From Desulfobacula sp. (GTDB lineage Bacteria > Desulfobacterota > Desulfobacteria > Desulfobacterales > Desulfobacteraceae): a stretch of 64,000 nucleotides of DNA. The stretch is from the NCBI RefSeq assembly GCF_030145145.1, contig NZ_JAQYWD010000037.1, forward strand, positions 1 through 64,000, read 5' to 3'. Each line of letters starts with the position of its first letter. Position 1 is the first letter of the stretch. The notes beneath the pieces are model-generated. The model ran no database searches, was not told the origin of the DNA, and saw only the letters and a list, made by a program, of their open reading frames with translations. Shown here piece by piece: positions 32,456 through 42,596 of this stretch. Position numbers and translations under genes: made by a program.

Positions 32456-34714
32456 ATGTCTCTTTTTCCCAAGGCAACGATTACAGGCCTGCTGACAGGT
32501 GTTTTGGGATTGATATTCAGCATCTTGCCCGTGGGGATTGGCCTTGAGGAAAATATTGGTTTAGACCTGTTGTTCAAGCTCAGGGGGGTAAGAAAAGCCC
32601 CCCCTGACGTTCTGATCGTTGCCATGGACAATTTGTCTGTCAAAACCCTCCACTTGCCGTTTCAACTCCATAAGTGGCCGCGTTCTTTACATACCGGCCT
32701 AACCGAATATTTGAGCAAAGAGGGTGCAGCAGTGATTGTGTTTGATATCAATTTCAGTGAGCCGCTTTCAAACAAAACGGATCAATTGTTTGCCAACGCC
32801 ATTCAAAACGCTCGAAATGTTGTTTTGTGCGAATACCTTAAAAAAGAGATCATTTCCCTGACGGACGAAAAGGGCGCCTCAAAAGGACATCTGAATATAG
32901 AGAAACGGGTACCACCGATTGACCTGCTTGCCCGATCCGCGGTTGCCCTGGCACCATTTCCCTTACCCAAAGTCCCCATAAGGGTAAGCCAGTACTGGAC
33001 GTTCAAGACCAGTGCCGGAGAGATGCCGACATTGCCGGTTGTGGGGTTTCAAATTTTTGCATTGGATGTGTATCGTGAATTTATCCAACTTTTAGAAACC
33101 GTTGTTCCCGTCAAAGCCCGGGAACTGCCTTATGATAAAAATCAGATCATTACGGATAAAAAGATGGAAATCCTCATTCAGTCGCTGAGGGATATTTTCA
33201 AGGCGGACCCATCCATTGCACCCCAAATGCTGGCAGCAGCCCAGACCGCAAAACCGGCATCGAATATCATTGAAAAAAATCAAGTTCTCAAATCCCTCAT
33301 AAAAATGTATCAAGGCCCTGACAGTCGCTATTTGAATTTTTATGGTCCCCCCGGAACCATTCCCACGGTTTCCTATTGCCGGGTACTGCAGGATCAAACC
33401 CAATCGTCACCCCGTCAAAAGAAAATTGATTTTAACGGTAAAGCCGTGTTTGTGGGGTATTCGGAATGCTTGATGCCCGTGCATAAAGATGGGTTTCACA
33501 CGTCTTTTTCCCAATCCAGCGGCATGGATATCAGTGGGGTTGAAATAACGGCCACGGCGTTTGCTAACCTGTTGGAAGATATGCCGGTGGTCCCCCTCCA
33601 TTTTGCTGTGCAAAGTGTTTTTATTGTATTCTGGGGGGTGCTGCTGGGGATTGTTTGCTGTTTTTTTGCCACCCCTTTTTCCGCATTGGGGATGATGGGG
33701 GGAGGCATTGTTTACCTGGGGTATGCCCTGTATCAGTTTAGATCCAATGGTATCTGGTATCCATTGATGGTGCCCGTGTTCCTGCAACCCGCCATTGCTT
33801 TTTACAGTGCTGTTTTATGGAAGGTTGCGGATACAAATAAGGATCGTCAAAACATTAGAAAGGCATTTGGATATTATCTGCCCGATAAGGTGGTTGATCT
33901 AATGGTGAAAAACATCGCCAGGAAAGAGACCATCAATCAGATCGTTTATGGGACCTGCTTGTGTACCGATGCCGGACAATATACCGGTTTGTCTGAAACC
34001 ATGGCCCCGGAGGATCTCCGGCAGGTCATGCATCAATATTATAAGGCCCTTTTTGAACCGGTAAAACAAAATGGGGGAATTGTCATAAACATTGTTGGTG
34101 ATTCCATGCTGGCACTATGGGGAAAAGCACATCCTGATGTCGGTCTCAGGAGCAACGCCTGCCTGGCAGCCCTGGAGATCACTCATGCGGTAAATCGATT
34201 CAACCAATCCATTGAAAAAATACGACTTCCCACCCGTATGGGGTTGCATTATGGCGATATGACACTGGGGAATGTTGGCGCCATGGGCCATTATGAGTAT
34301 CGACCCACAGGTGACATTGTGAACACAGCATCAAGGATGGAAGGGCTTAATAAATATCTGGACACCGAGATATTGGTGACAGGAGATGTCATGGATCAAT
34401 TAAAGGGGTTCCTTACAAGGGATCTGGGGCAATTTCTTTTGTCGGGAAAATCAAAGCCGGTTACAGTCTATGAACTCGTATGCCGCGGAGATGACGCCAG
34501 TGAGCAGCAACAAAACTTTTGCAGGCTTTTTTCCAAGGCCCTGAAGGCCTACAGGGAGCAATCCTGGGAAAAAGCCATGGATTTTTTCTATCAGACGATC
34601 AGGGCCCATAAACAGGACGGACCGTCACTCTTTTATATAAAGCGTGTTAACGCTTATATCGCCTCCCCCCCTGGTGATATGTGGGATGGCATTGTCCGCA
34701 TGGATAAAAAATAA
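32456..34714 (+). CDS. CHASE2-sensor class III adenylate/guanylate cyclase
   Basis: 752 residues from the ATG at 32456 (GAGG upstream). An N-terminal TM helix is followed by an extracytoplasmic CHASE2 domain (to about 370), three TM helices (about 385-455), then a class III cyclase domain with metal Asp in CTDAGQYTG and GDSMLALWG, and RPTGDIVNTASRMEGL. A short C-terminal helical TPR-like tail follows. It makes cyclic nucleotide in response to periplasmic signals. The next gene begins 15 bases later, so the pair forms an operon. Confidence 0.92.
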   Translation: MSLFPKATITGLLTGVLGLIFSILPVGIGLEENIGLDLLFKLRGVRKAPPDVLIVAMDNLSVKTLHLPFQLHKWPRSLHTGLTEYLSKEGAAVIVFDINFSEPLSNKTDQLFANAIQNARNVVLCEYLKKEIISLTDEKGASKGHLNIEKRVPPIDLLARSAVALAPFPLPKVPIRVSQYWTFKTSAGEMPTLPVVGFQIFALDVYREFIQLLETVVPVKARELPYDKNQIITDKKMEILIQSLRDIFKADPSIAPQMLAAAQTAKPASNIIEKNQVLKSLIKMYQGPDSRYLNFYGPPGTIPTVSYCRVLQDQTQSSPRQKKIDFNGKAVFVGYSECLMPVHKDGFHTSFSQSSGMDISGVEITATAFANLLEDMPVVPLHFAVQSVFIVFWGVLLGIVCCFFATPFSALGMMGGGIVYLGYALYQFRSNGIWYPLMVPVFLQPAIAFYSAVLWKVADTNKDRQNIRKAFGYYLPDKVVDLMVKNIARKETINQIVYGTCLCTDAGQYTGLSETMAPEDLRQVMHQYYKALFEPVKQNGGIVINIVGDSMLALWGKAHPDVGLRSNACLAALEITHAVNRFNQSIEKIRLPTRMGLHYGDMTLGNVGAMGHYEYRPTGDIVNTASRMEGLNKYLDTEILVTGDVMDQLKGFLTRDLGQFLLSGKSKPVTVYELVCRGDDASEQQQNFCRLFSKALKAYREQSWEKAMDFFYQTIRAHKQDGPSLFYIKRVNAYIASPPGDMWDGIVRMDKK

Positions 34715-34729
34715 AGCAAGGAGGGTAAA

Positions 34730-37700
34730 ATGAAACAACTCCGGGTTTGTTTATTGATGTGGGTAATATTGGTGAATATGGCAGCGGTTGTTTTAATTTC
34801 AAGTGCTGGTGCGTCAGAAATCTGTGAGGACTGGGTGACCAAAGTTGTCTCTGTTCAGGGGACGGTTGAAGCCAGGAGGGCAGATCAAAAGGTCTGGTTG
34901 CCGGTTCGATTGAACGATATCTTTTGTCCGGGTGACATGATTCGAACCCAGGAACGAAGCCGGGCTGCCATCGTACTTTTCAACGAATCAATCCTCCGTC
35001 TTGATGAGAGGACCACAATCATGATCAGCGGGTTGAAAAAAAAAGACCTTCCCCTGATTGATCTCATCAGGGGGGCGGTGCACTTCTTCAGCCGGATACG
35101 CCGGGGATTGAAAGTGACTACACCGTTTGTTAACGGGTTTGTGGAAGGCACTGAATTTTATGTGCGGGTCGAAACGGACCATACCTTTATTTCAATATTT
35201 GAAGGTCATGTCGCCACCGTCAATGATGCAGGACGTCTCTCCCTGTCAAAGGGACAATCCGCCATAGCCCGGTCAGGGACAGCACCAGCCCTTAGGATGG
35301 TTGCACAGCCGAGGGATGCGGTCCAATGGGCATTGTATTATCCTCCCATACTGGCATATCGTGCCATTGATTTCCCCGGCGGTTCAGCAGGCCATTGGCA
35401 GGCAATGGTTCGACACTCCCTGGCGTTTTACTGGAAAGGTGATCTGACCAGGGCATTTTTAAGCCTGGAATCAGCACCCGAGGGGATCCGTGATCCTCAT
35501 TTTTTTATCTATCGGGCTGGATTACTGCTTTCCGTTGGACGGTTTGATGAAGCAGAGCTGGATATCGAAAAGGCTGCGAACCTTGATCCTGGAAACAGTC
35601 ACATTTTTTCATTGACATCCATTATCGCTTTAACCCGGCATCAAAAACGCCAGGCCCGTGATCTGGCACAAAAAGCGGTTGAATTGGATGCTGAATCTGC
35701 AACGGCAAGAATTGCCTTGTCCTATGCCCAGCAGGCCGGTTTTGACCTCCAGGGTGCCTTGAGCAGCCTTCAAATCGCTGTGGCCCTGGATTCTGAAAAT
35801 GCCTTGGCCTGGGCAAGACTGGCTGAACTGTTTTTGTCTGTGGGAGATCTGGATAAGGCTGTTGCATCCGCGCAAAAGGCGGTGGCCCTGAACCCCTTTC
35901 TGGAACGGACCCAAACGATTCTGGGGTTTGCGTATATATCCCGGATAAACACTGAAAAGGCAAAACAGGCGTTTAACAAGGCCATTGAACTTGACCCGGC
36001 AGCGCCGCTGCCCAGGTTAGGGCTTGGCCTGGCCATTATCCGGGAGGGAGATGTAAAGAAAGGCCGGGGTGAGATTGAAGTGGCCGCCAGCCTGGATCCC
36101 GGTAACGCCCTGATTCGCAGTTATCTGGGCAAGGCCTATTTTGAAGAAAAACGGGATGCCCTGGTCAGCGATCAGTTCGCCACCGCCAAAGCATTGGACC
36201 CGGATGACCCCACACCCTGGTATTATGATGCTATTTTTAAACAAACAGTGAACCGCCCGGTTGAAGCATTGCATGACCTTCAGACCTCCATTGAATTAAA
36301 CGATAATCGTGCGGTATACCGCTCCCGTCTGTTGCTTGATGAGGATCTGGCCGCCCGCAGTGCCAGTCTCAGTCGAATATACAGCGATCTTAACTTCCAG
36401 CACCTGGCACTTGTTGAGGGATACAAATCCCTTCATACAGACCCGGCCAATTATTCTGCCCATCGATTTCTGGCAGATTCTTATTCTATTGTGCCCCGGC
36501 ATGACATTGCCAGGGCCAGTGAATTGCTGCAATCTCAGCTGTTGCAGCCCGTTAACATCCTGCCGGTCAAGCCGGATCTGGCTGAGGGCAGTTTGTTTGT
36601 CATGGAAGAATCTGGTTCAGCAAATCCCTCCTTTAACGAGTTCAGCCAGATGTTTAATCGCAATCGCATGACCCTGAACGCCAGCAGTGTTGTGGGCGGG
36701 AACAGCACGTGGGCAGAGGAAATCGTGCCTTCCGGGGTGTGGGACAAGCTGTCGTTCAGCCTGGGACAATTCCATTATGAAACCAGGGGATTTCGGGAAA
36801 ACAATGATCAGGATCAAAATATCTATAACGCATTTGCCCAGGTCAGCCTATCTCCCAAAACAAGCGTCCAGGCGGAATATCGATATACAGACCAGGAAAA
36901 TGGGGACCTGTCCCTGCGCTTTGATCCTGATTTTTATTTAGCAACTCAAAGGAGAAACGAACAGACAGAGTCGATACGGCTGGGCTATCATCATGCGTTT
37001 ACCCCCCAATCTCATTTTATCACCTCTTTAATATACCAGAACAAAGAAGAGGAAATGGTGATCCCGGAATTTTGGGTTGATATTTCAGAAGAGGAGGATG
37101 GTTTCATGGGGGAGATTCAGCATTTGTTTCGATCAGAACGATTCAATATTATCAATGGTGTTGGTTATTTCAGTGCCGATCGAAAAACCATAACCCCCCC
37201 TGAGATTACGGAAACCGATATCTATCATACAAATTTTTATACCTACTCATATCTCAATTATCCGGACCGTTTCACCTGGATCATCGGCGGCAGTGGGGAT
37301 TTGCTTGAAGGTGCGATTGTGGATAACGATCAGTTTAATCCGAAATTCGGGATCATATGGAACCCTTCTCCGGCAACTACCTTTCGTGCAGCAGGATTCA
37401 GGACCTTGCAAAGAACATTGATATCCAGTCAGACGCTTGAACCCACTCAGGTGGCAGGTTTTAATCAGTTTTTCAATGATGGGGAGGGTACTGAAGCCTG
37501 GCGTTACGGTATGGCTGCCGATCAAAAATTCTATAGAGATCTCTATGGGGGTGCGGAACTGTCCCGGCGGGATATGACAGTGCCGTTTAACTATTATGCA
37601 CCTTTTGCCGTTACCCCGGAAGTTCGAAAAGTAGACTGGAAAGAAAAACTGCTGCGTACGTATCTTTACTGGACACCGAAAAAATGGCTGGCCTTAAGTG

Positions 37701-38077
37701 CTGAATATCTTTACGAGAAACTTGAAAGGAAACTCGAGTTTTCTGGTGATGCTTATTTTACAGAGATCAAGAGCCATCGATTGCCCTTGGGGATAAGTTT
37801 TTTTCACCCCGCGGGTTTCAGCTTTTGGTTGAAAACAACCTATGTTTATCAGGACGGTCAGTTTCTTGATTTTTTTAACACCATTGTGCCGGGAGATGAT
37901 CAATTCTGGATAGTGGATGCCGGAATCAGTTATCGTCTTCCCAAACGATCCGGTCTTATTACCCTAGAGGTAAAAAATTTGTTGGACAAAACATTTAACT
38001 TTGAAGACACAGACCCTTCAAATCAAAAATATAGTCCGGATCGCCTTATTGTAGCTAAAATAACAGTGTCATTTTAA
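34730..38077 (+). CDS. FecR-TPR-TonB-receptor-like outer-membrane fusion
   Basis: 1115 residues; AAGGAGG six bases before the ATG. Signal peptide (1-29), FecR domain (about 40-185, with GTVEARRAD, LNDIFCPGDMIRTQE, VEGTEFYVRV), about ten TPRs (220-600, e.g. AVELDAESATARIALSYAQQAG), then a C-terminal beta-barrel (about 650-1115) ending in ...ITVSF, an aromatic terminal residue typical of outer-membrane proteins. The TonB-dependent receptor plug domain is not seen. Coupled to the CHASE2 cyclase. Possibly an export porin or surface sensor. Confidence 0.8.
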   Translation: MKQLRVCLLMWVILVNMAAVVLISSAGASEICEDWVTKVVSVQGTVEARRADQKVWLPVRLNDIFCPGDMIRTQERSRAAIVLFNESILRLDERTTIMISGLKKKDLPLIDLIRGAVHFFSRIRRGLKVTTPFVNGFVEGTEFYVRVETDHTFISIFEGHVATVNDAGRLSLSKGQSAIARSGTAPALRMVAQPRDAVQWALYYPPILAYRAIDFPGGSAGHWQAMVRHSLAFYWKGDLTRAFLSLESAPEGIRDPHFFIYRAGLLLSVGRFDEAELDIEKAANLDPGNSHIFSLTSIIALTRHQKRQARDLAQKAVELDAESATARIALSYAQQAGFDLQGALSSLQIAVALDSENALAWARLAELFLSVGDLDKAVASAQKAVALNPFLERTQTILGFAYISRINTEKAKQAFNKAIELDPAAPLPRLGLGLAIIREGDVKKGRGEIEVAASLDPGNALIRSYLGKAYFEEKRDALVSDQFATAKALDPDDPTPWYYDAIFKQTVNRPVEALHDLQTSIELNDNRAVYRSRLLLDEDLAARSASLSRIYSDLNFQHLALVEGYKSLHTDPANYSAHRFLADSYSIVPRHDIARASELLQSQLLQPVNILPVKPDLAEGSLFVMEESGSANPSFNEFSQMFNRNRMTLNASSVVGGNSTWAEEIVPSGVWDKLSFSLGQFHYETRGFRENNDQDQNIYNAFAQVSLSPKTSVQAEYRYTDQENGDLSLRFDPDFYLATQRRNEQTESIRLGYHHAFTPQSHFITSLIYQNKEEEMVIPEFWVDISEEEDGFMGEIQHLFRSERFNIINGVGYFSADRKTITPPEITETDIYHTNFYTYSYLNYPDRFTWIIGGSGDLLEGAIVDNDQFNPKFGIIWNPSPATTFRAAGFRTLQRTLISSQTLEPTQVAGFNQFFNDGEGTEAWRYGMAADQKFYRDLYGGAELSRRDMTVPFNYYAPFAVTPEVRKVDWKEKLLRTYLYWTPKKWLALSAEYLYEKLERKLEFSGDAYFTEIKSHRLPLGISFFHPAGFSFWLKTTYVYQDGQFLDFFNTIVPGDDQFWIVDAGISYRLPKRSGLITLEVKNLLDKTFNFEDTDPSNQKYSPDRLIVAKITVSF

Positions 38078-38213
38078 GAATTTTTTAGAATGATTTATAA
38101 AAAGAAGGGGGGGTGATTGATATGGTATCAATGTCAAGGTGAACAATTAAAATAGAAAAACAGGCAAACCCGTTTAAACAACAGGTAAATTTTTATATCA
38201 AGAGGGGGTAGAC

Positions 38214-38477
38214 ATGGAAGAAGACCTGCAGGAAGAATATGTAGCTATTGTCATGGGAGTAAGGGATGGGGAATTTAAAGGTATATTCGAGTTTGATGGG
38301 ATAGTTCGAATTGGTTCAGAAATCAAAGAGATTGAAAAAGAAGCGCTTCTTGAGAAACTTCCTTCTTTGGGGAATGTAAAGAAAATAGAGAACTTTATAA
38401 CTTTTTATTCTCACTCAAGTCCGTTTTGTATCAGTTTTTATTTTAATGGAAGGTGGTATCAAAAATGTATAGCATAG
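38214..38477 (+). CDS. Small hypothetical protein
   Basis: 87 residues with GGGGGT before the ATG. Acidic N-terminus, no signal peptide, two cysteines near the C-terminus. No family recognised. It follows the barrel gene by 136 bases and may be a separate unit. Confidence 0.5.
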   Translation: MEEDLQEEYVAIVMGVRDGEFKGIFEFDGIVRIGSEIKEIEKEALLEKLPSLGNVKKIENFITFYSHSSPFCISFYFNGRWYQKCIA

Positions 38478-38591
38478 AACTCTGTTTATTATTATAAGCC
38501 TTGACCTGGGGATCAGGGCAGGCAAAATTTTATATTGAAGCATCTCCTTGAGATTGGCCATTATGGTGGATAACAGGGGGGCTTTAGAAGA

Positions 38592-40025
38592 TCAGCCCTT
38601 GACCACGGCCAGGGGCCGAAGGCGTGCCACAATTTTGGACAGGCCGGCGCCATGGACAATATCCACCACCTGGGAAATGTCCTTGTACGCGTCCGGCATT
38701 TCCTCGGCCAGTGTGGACCTGCCGGTCCATTTTACCAGAATCCCCCGGTCTTCCAGTTCTTGTTGAATGGAGCGGCCTTGGCTGGCCTTTCTGGCAGCCA
38801 TGCGGCTCATGACCCGTCCGGCACCGTGACAGGTGGACCCAAAGGTTTCGTCCATGGCCCTTTGGGTCCCTGCCAGCACATAGGAGGCAGTGCCCATGTC
38901 ACCCGGTATCAGGATGGGTTGTCCCACTTTCCGGTATTCTGGGCAAAGGGACGGGTGTCCCGGACCAAAGGATCGGGTGGCGCCCTTGCGGTGAACGCAA
39001 ACGGTCTGGGTTTTTCCGTCAATGGTATGGGATTCTTTTTTGGCAATGTTATGGCACAGGTCATAGACCAGGCTCATGCCTAAGTTTCCGGGGCTGATGC
39101 CCAGCACGTCCATAAAGACAAGACTGGCCCTGTGCATGAGGATCTGACGGTTGGCCCAGGCATAATTGGCCGCACAGGCCATGGCGCTCAGGTAGTGTTG
39201 GCCCGGACCTGATTGAATCCTGGCCCAGGCAAGCTGCCGGTCCGGCAGGGTCAGTCCCCGTTTGTTCACCTGTTGGGTCATCATTGCCAGATGGTCGTCG
39301 CAGACCTGGTAACCCAATCCCCTTGAGCCGGTATGGAGCATCACCGTGACCTGGCCCTGGAACAAACCGTATGCCTTTGCTGCTTTGGGTTCAAAAATTT
39401 TTTCCACCACCCCCACTTCCAGGAAATGGTTTCCAGACCCCAGGGTGCCCAATTGCTTTTTCCCCCGTTCCAGGGCCCGCTTGCTCAAGTCTTTTGGGTC
39501 TGCCCCGGGCATGCACCCGCCCTCCTCGGTGTGTTCAATGTCTGAGGCCTGACCGAATCCCTGCTGCACCGCCCACAGGCTGCCTTTTTTCAGCACCTTT
39601 TTCTCGTCCGAATAGGAAAGGTTTAATGATCCTGTGGATCCGATACCCGAGGGAATTTCCCGGAACAGGGCGGAGATCAGTCGCCTGAGATGTGGTCGAA
39701 CCTCTTTTTCTTCAAGAAACGTACGGGCCAGGCGCACCCCACAATTGATGTCATATCCAACGCCGCCGGGTGAAACGATACCGGTTTCCCAGTCAAATGC
39801 CGCAACACCGCCAATGGGGAACCCATAGCCCCCGTGAAAATCCGGCATGGCCATGGAGGCTTTTATAATCCCGGGCAGACATGCCACATTGCAAACCTGT
39901 TTAAAGGCCGCATCCTTGTTAATGTCCCCCAGTCCGGATTCGCTGGTATAGATGATTCCCGGTACGCGCATGGAACCGGTTCGGGGCAATAGCCATCGAA
40001 AATCGTCTATTTTTTTTAAGGACAT
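38592..40025 (-). CDS. rtcB: RtcB 3'-phosphate RNA ligase
   Basis: 477 residues, full length. It joins 2',3'-cyclic phosphate or 3'-phosphate ends to 5'-OH RNA with GTP and Mn. Motifs: MAMPDFHGGYGFPIGGVAA, GVGYDINCGVRL (metal Cys), LGTLGSGNHFLEV, LHTGSRGLG and the guanylylated His in STCHGAGR. No archease gene is adjacent. It may serve tRNA or rRNA repair. Confidence 0.95.
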   Translation of the reverse strand: MSLKKIDDFRWLLPRTGSMRVPGIIYTSESGLGDINKDAAFKQVCNVACLPGIIKASMAMPDFHGGYGFPIGGVAAFDWETGIVSPGGVGYDINCGVRLARTFLEEKEVRPHLRRLISALFREIPSGIGSTGSLNLSYSDEKKVLKKGSLWAVQQGFGQASDIEHTEEGGCMPGADPKDLSKRALERGKKQLGTLGSGNHFLEVGVVEKIFEPKAAKAYGLFQGQVTVMLHTGSRGLGYQVCDDHLAMMTQQVNKRGLTLPDRQLAWARIQSGPGQHYLSAMACAANYAWANRQILMHRASLVFMDVLGISPGNLGMSLVYDLCHNIAKKESHTIDGKTQTVCVHRKGATRSFGPGHPSLCPEYRKVGQPILIPGDMGTASYVLAGTQRAMDETFGSTCHGAGRVMSRMAARKASQGRSIQQELEDRGILVKWTGRSTLAEEMPDAYKDISQVVDIVHGAGLSKIVARLRPLAVVKG

Positions 40026-40500
40026 GGCAGCCTCTTTTTTCAGGGGTGCCTGCAGTCAATCCTCAAAGATTGTCCTGCAGGGTGGGCGGTCAACTATCAA
40101 ATATGATCCGGGCATTAATCTGCGGTGTGATCAACCCATTCGTATTGAACCCTTTTTTTTGTATTCCACCCGCACTTATAATTACAGATCAATTTTAATC
40201 AACCCGGCCATCACCTGAATGTTTCTTAAAGATTCGGTACGGTTGTCGTCTGTAAAAGCAGGCCAATTGTAAAATTTGACATAAACTATAAGATAGGAAA
40301 GGCGGTTGTGTCAAGTGATTCCGGGGCCTTGGATGTGCCTTCGGTTGCCGGCTGTTTTTTTCGTCTATGGCTGTCTGCCATGCACTGTTGATATGTAAAA
40401 AAGCACTTGGGACTCCCCTGTTTCAGGAAAATATTGGGCTTTTCATCTGATCTCTATTCATATATAATCATTTTTTTAATTACCATAAAAAGGAAGATGG
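40026..40500. other. Intergenic stretch with a hairpin before rtcB
   Basis: About 475 bases between divergent genes. CTGCAG-T-CAATC CTCAAA GATTG-TC-CTGCAG (40050-40080) forms a hairpin in the rtcB leader, 25 bases before its start. The rest holds no visible gene. Confidence 0.4.
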
Positions 40501-40947
40501 ATGCGCAGAATCATTGTCTTTATGTTCATGGCGGTTTTGATAATGCTGCCTTGCCAGGGGATTGGTGCGGTCATAGACTGGAAACAATTCAATGAGGGTA
40601 TCCGGTTGGCACAGAAACAAGATAAAAAAATATTTTTACATTTCAGAACAGACTGGTGCGGCTATTGCGGCCAAATGGAACGTGTATCGTTTAAAGACAG
40701 CGCGGTCGTAAGGTTTTTAAATGAGAATTTTGTTTCTATCAAAGTGGATGGCGATAAGGAAAAATTCATTGCTGAAGCGTATAAGGTGACCGGATATCCG
40801 GATAACCGGTTTTTGGATGAAAAAAAGGAAGAGGCCTATCGGTTGCCTGGATTTGTTGATCCCATGACCCTCCTGTTTTTTCTGGAATATATACAAAGTG
40901 ACAGCTTCAAAACAATGGATCCGATGCAGTATTATAAAACCAGATAA
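40501..40947 (+). CDS. Periplasmic thioredoxin-fold protein
   Basis: 148 residues with a signal peptide (1-22). The active site WCGYC lies in FRTDWCGYCGQMERVSF and a proline follows in VTGYPDNRFLD, as in thioredoxin-like reductases of the thioredoxin_7 type. Probably reduces or isomerises disulfides in the envelope, possibly of cytochrome c apoproteins. The partner is unknown. Confidence 0.8.
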   Translation: MRRIIVFMFMAVLIMLPCQGIGAVIDWKQFNEGIRLAQKQDKKIFLHFRTDWCGYCGQMERVSFKDSAVVRFLNENFVSIKVDGDKEKFIAEAYKVTGYPDNRFLDEKKEEAYRLPGFVDPMTLLFFLEYIQSDSFKTMDPMQYYKTR

Positions 40948-41030
40948 TCAATCATATTGATGTTGACAGGACGCAGTGATATGGGGATGAAATTCAAAAA
41001 TATCAAAATAAAAAAGGAAATGGTGTTTGG

Positions 41031-41648
41031 ATGAAAAAAAAATATCAATACGGGCTGATCCTGTCGTTATGGATGGTGTTGTTTTTTATCGGCACGTCAT
41101 TTGCTGAAGATATCTATGTGACCGGGATTACAAAAATTACCATGCGGACCGGCCCTGGTGTGAACCACAAAGTGATTGCCATGCTGAAATCCGGTACCAA
41201 ACTTGCCATTATTCAATACCAGAAGGACTGGTCCCAGGTCAGCACTGACGAAGGAAAAACCGGCTGGGTGTTATCACGGTTCTTAACCCAGAAAGTACCG
41301 GATGCCCTTCTGGTTGAAACGCTGAAGAACGATAATCAGACCCTGATGTCAAAGTTAGAAACCATCCAAGCGAGAAACAAACAACTGACAATCAAAAATA
41401 CTGCATTGATCCAGATAGAAGAAAAATATCAAAAACTGAAACAGGCATCTGCTGATTTTTTAAAGCTTGATGCAAAGTATAAAGAAATGATGCAGCAGTA
41501 TGACACCCAGAAAGATCATATCAAGACCCTGGAGGATGAATTGAACAATGAGCCTAAACTTTGGTTTCTCATTGGGCCGGGTGTTTTTATTGTGGGCTTG
41601 TTTTTTGGTTTGAGTACGCGCAAAAAGAAAAGAAGCCGGCTGTTATGA
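41031..41648 (+). CDS. SH3-domain protein with coiled coil and C-terminal anchor
   Basis: 205 residues: signal peptide (1-25), bacterial SH3 domain (28-90, [23 protein letters not shown]), coiled coil (95-175), TM helix (about 180-196) with a basic tail. This is the TIGR04211/YgiM layout. Likely binds peptidoglycan. Its stop overlaps the start of the nadB remnant (ATGA). Confidence 0.85.
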   Translation: MKKKYQYGLILSLWMVLFFIGTSFAEDIYVTGITKITMRTGPGVNHKVIAMLKSGTKLAIIQYQKDWSQVSTDEGKTGWVLSRFLTQKVPDALLVETLKNDNQTLMSKLETIQARNKQLTIKNTALIQIEEKYQKLKQASADFLKLDAKYKEMMQQYDTQKDHIKTLEDELNNEPKLWFLIGPGVFIVGLFFGLSTRKKKRSRLL

Positions 41649-41791
41649 TTAAAAAAACAGATTTTTTAGTGATCGGCAGTGGCATTGCCGGCTTAAGTTA
41701 TGCTTTGAAAGTGGCTGAATTTGGCAAGGTCACCGTCATTACCAAAAAAAATTCATAAAACCAATACCGCTCTGGCCCAGGGGGGCCGATA
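41645..41791 (+). pseudogene. nadB: nadB start fragment (L-aspartate oxidase)
   Basis: The ATG at 41645 overlaps the preceding stop and opens [33 protein letters not shown], the FAD-binding start of NadB. At an A8 run (41754 region) the frame shifts and stops; the next frame continues as NTALAQGGRYYG, matching NadB's N-Y-AQGGIA. The rest of the gene is missing, replaced by the convergent ubiE. Confidence 0.75.
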
Positions 41792-42493
41792 TTATGGCTT
41801 GGTACCGACAAACAGGGTCACAATTCCAAAGGTCATTTGTTTGAACCGGACGTTCTCAAATCCAGCCTGCTGCATGAGTTTCGAAAAGTCAACAGGCGAG
41901 GGAAAGTTTAGCACAGAGTCGGGTAAATACGTGTAGGCCTTAAGGTCTTTTGAAAAAAAGGAACCGATTATCGGCAGAATCTTTTGAAAATAGAGAAGAT
42001 ATAAAGAACGGAAAATCCCTTTTTCCGGTGTGGTCAATTCAAGGACAGCCAGACGACCTCCCCCCTTTAAAACCGTCAGGAATGCAGTAAGGGCCCGTTG
42101 CCGATTCATGATATTCCGGATGCCGAAAGCAATAAAGACAGCATCAAATAAGTGCTGTTGGAACGGCAGATGCAATGCATCTGCCGTTAAAAGGGCAATA
42201 TTTTTCCGGCGCTTGTGTAGGAGTTTATGTTTTCCAAGTTTCAGCATACCAAAAGAGAAATCAAGCCCAAAAATATGGGCCTGTTCGTTTAACTGAGAAC
42301 TGATTTCCAACGCCACATCACAGGTTCCACAGGCCACATCCAGAACCCGGCTGCCGTTTTGAAGGGTCGCGGCCTTTACCATCTGGGTTCGCCAGACCGT
42401 ATCCTGCCGCAGGCTCAAAAGGCGGTTCAAAAAATCGTATTTCGGTGCAATACGGTCAAACATGTCTTTGACAAAATCAAGTTCGTTATTCAT
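41792..42493 (-). CDS. ubiE: Demethylmenaquinone methyltransferase (UbiE/MenG)
   Basis: 233 residues from the ATG at 42493. SAM motif I is VLDVACGTCDVAL, followed by IFGLDFSFGMLKLG, DALHLPF and the UbiE stretch FIAFGIRNI(M)NR. It methylates demethylmenaquinone; menaquinone is the expected quinone of sulfate reducers and a likely acceptor for the Hmc region proteins. Confidence 0.9.
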   Translation of the reverse strand: MNNELDFVKDMFDRIAPKYDFLNRLLSLRQDTVWRTQMVKAATLQNGSRVLDVACGTCDVALEISSQLNEQAHIFGLDFSFGMLKLGKHKLLHKRRKNIALLTADALHLPFQQHLFDAVFIAFGIRNIMNRQRALTAFLTVLKGGGRLAVLELTTPEKGIFRSLYLLYFQKILPIIGSFFSKDLKAYTYLPDSVLNFPSPVDFSKLMQQAGFENVRFKQMTFGIVTLFVGTKP

Positions 42494-42596
42494 TGTTGAC
42501 AACCTGGATTTCTGATTTATTTTATCTGCTTGCCAGGGCAGGTAAAAAAAAATATCACAATAAAGAGAAGATTACAACAGAACGGTTGGGACCCAT

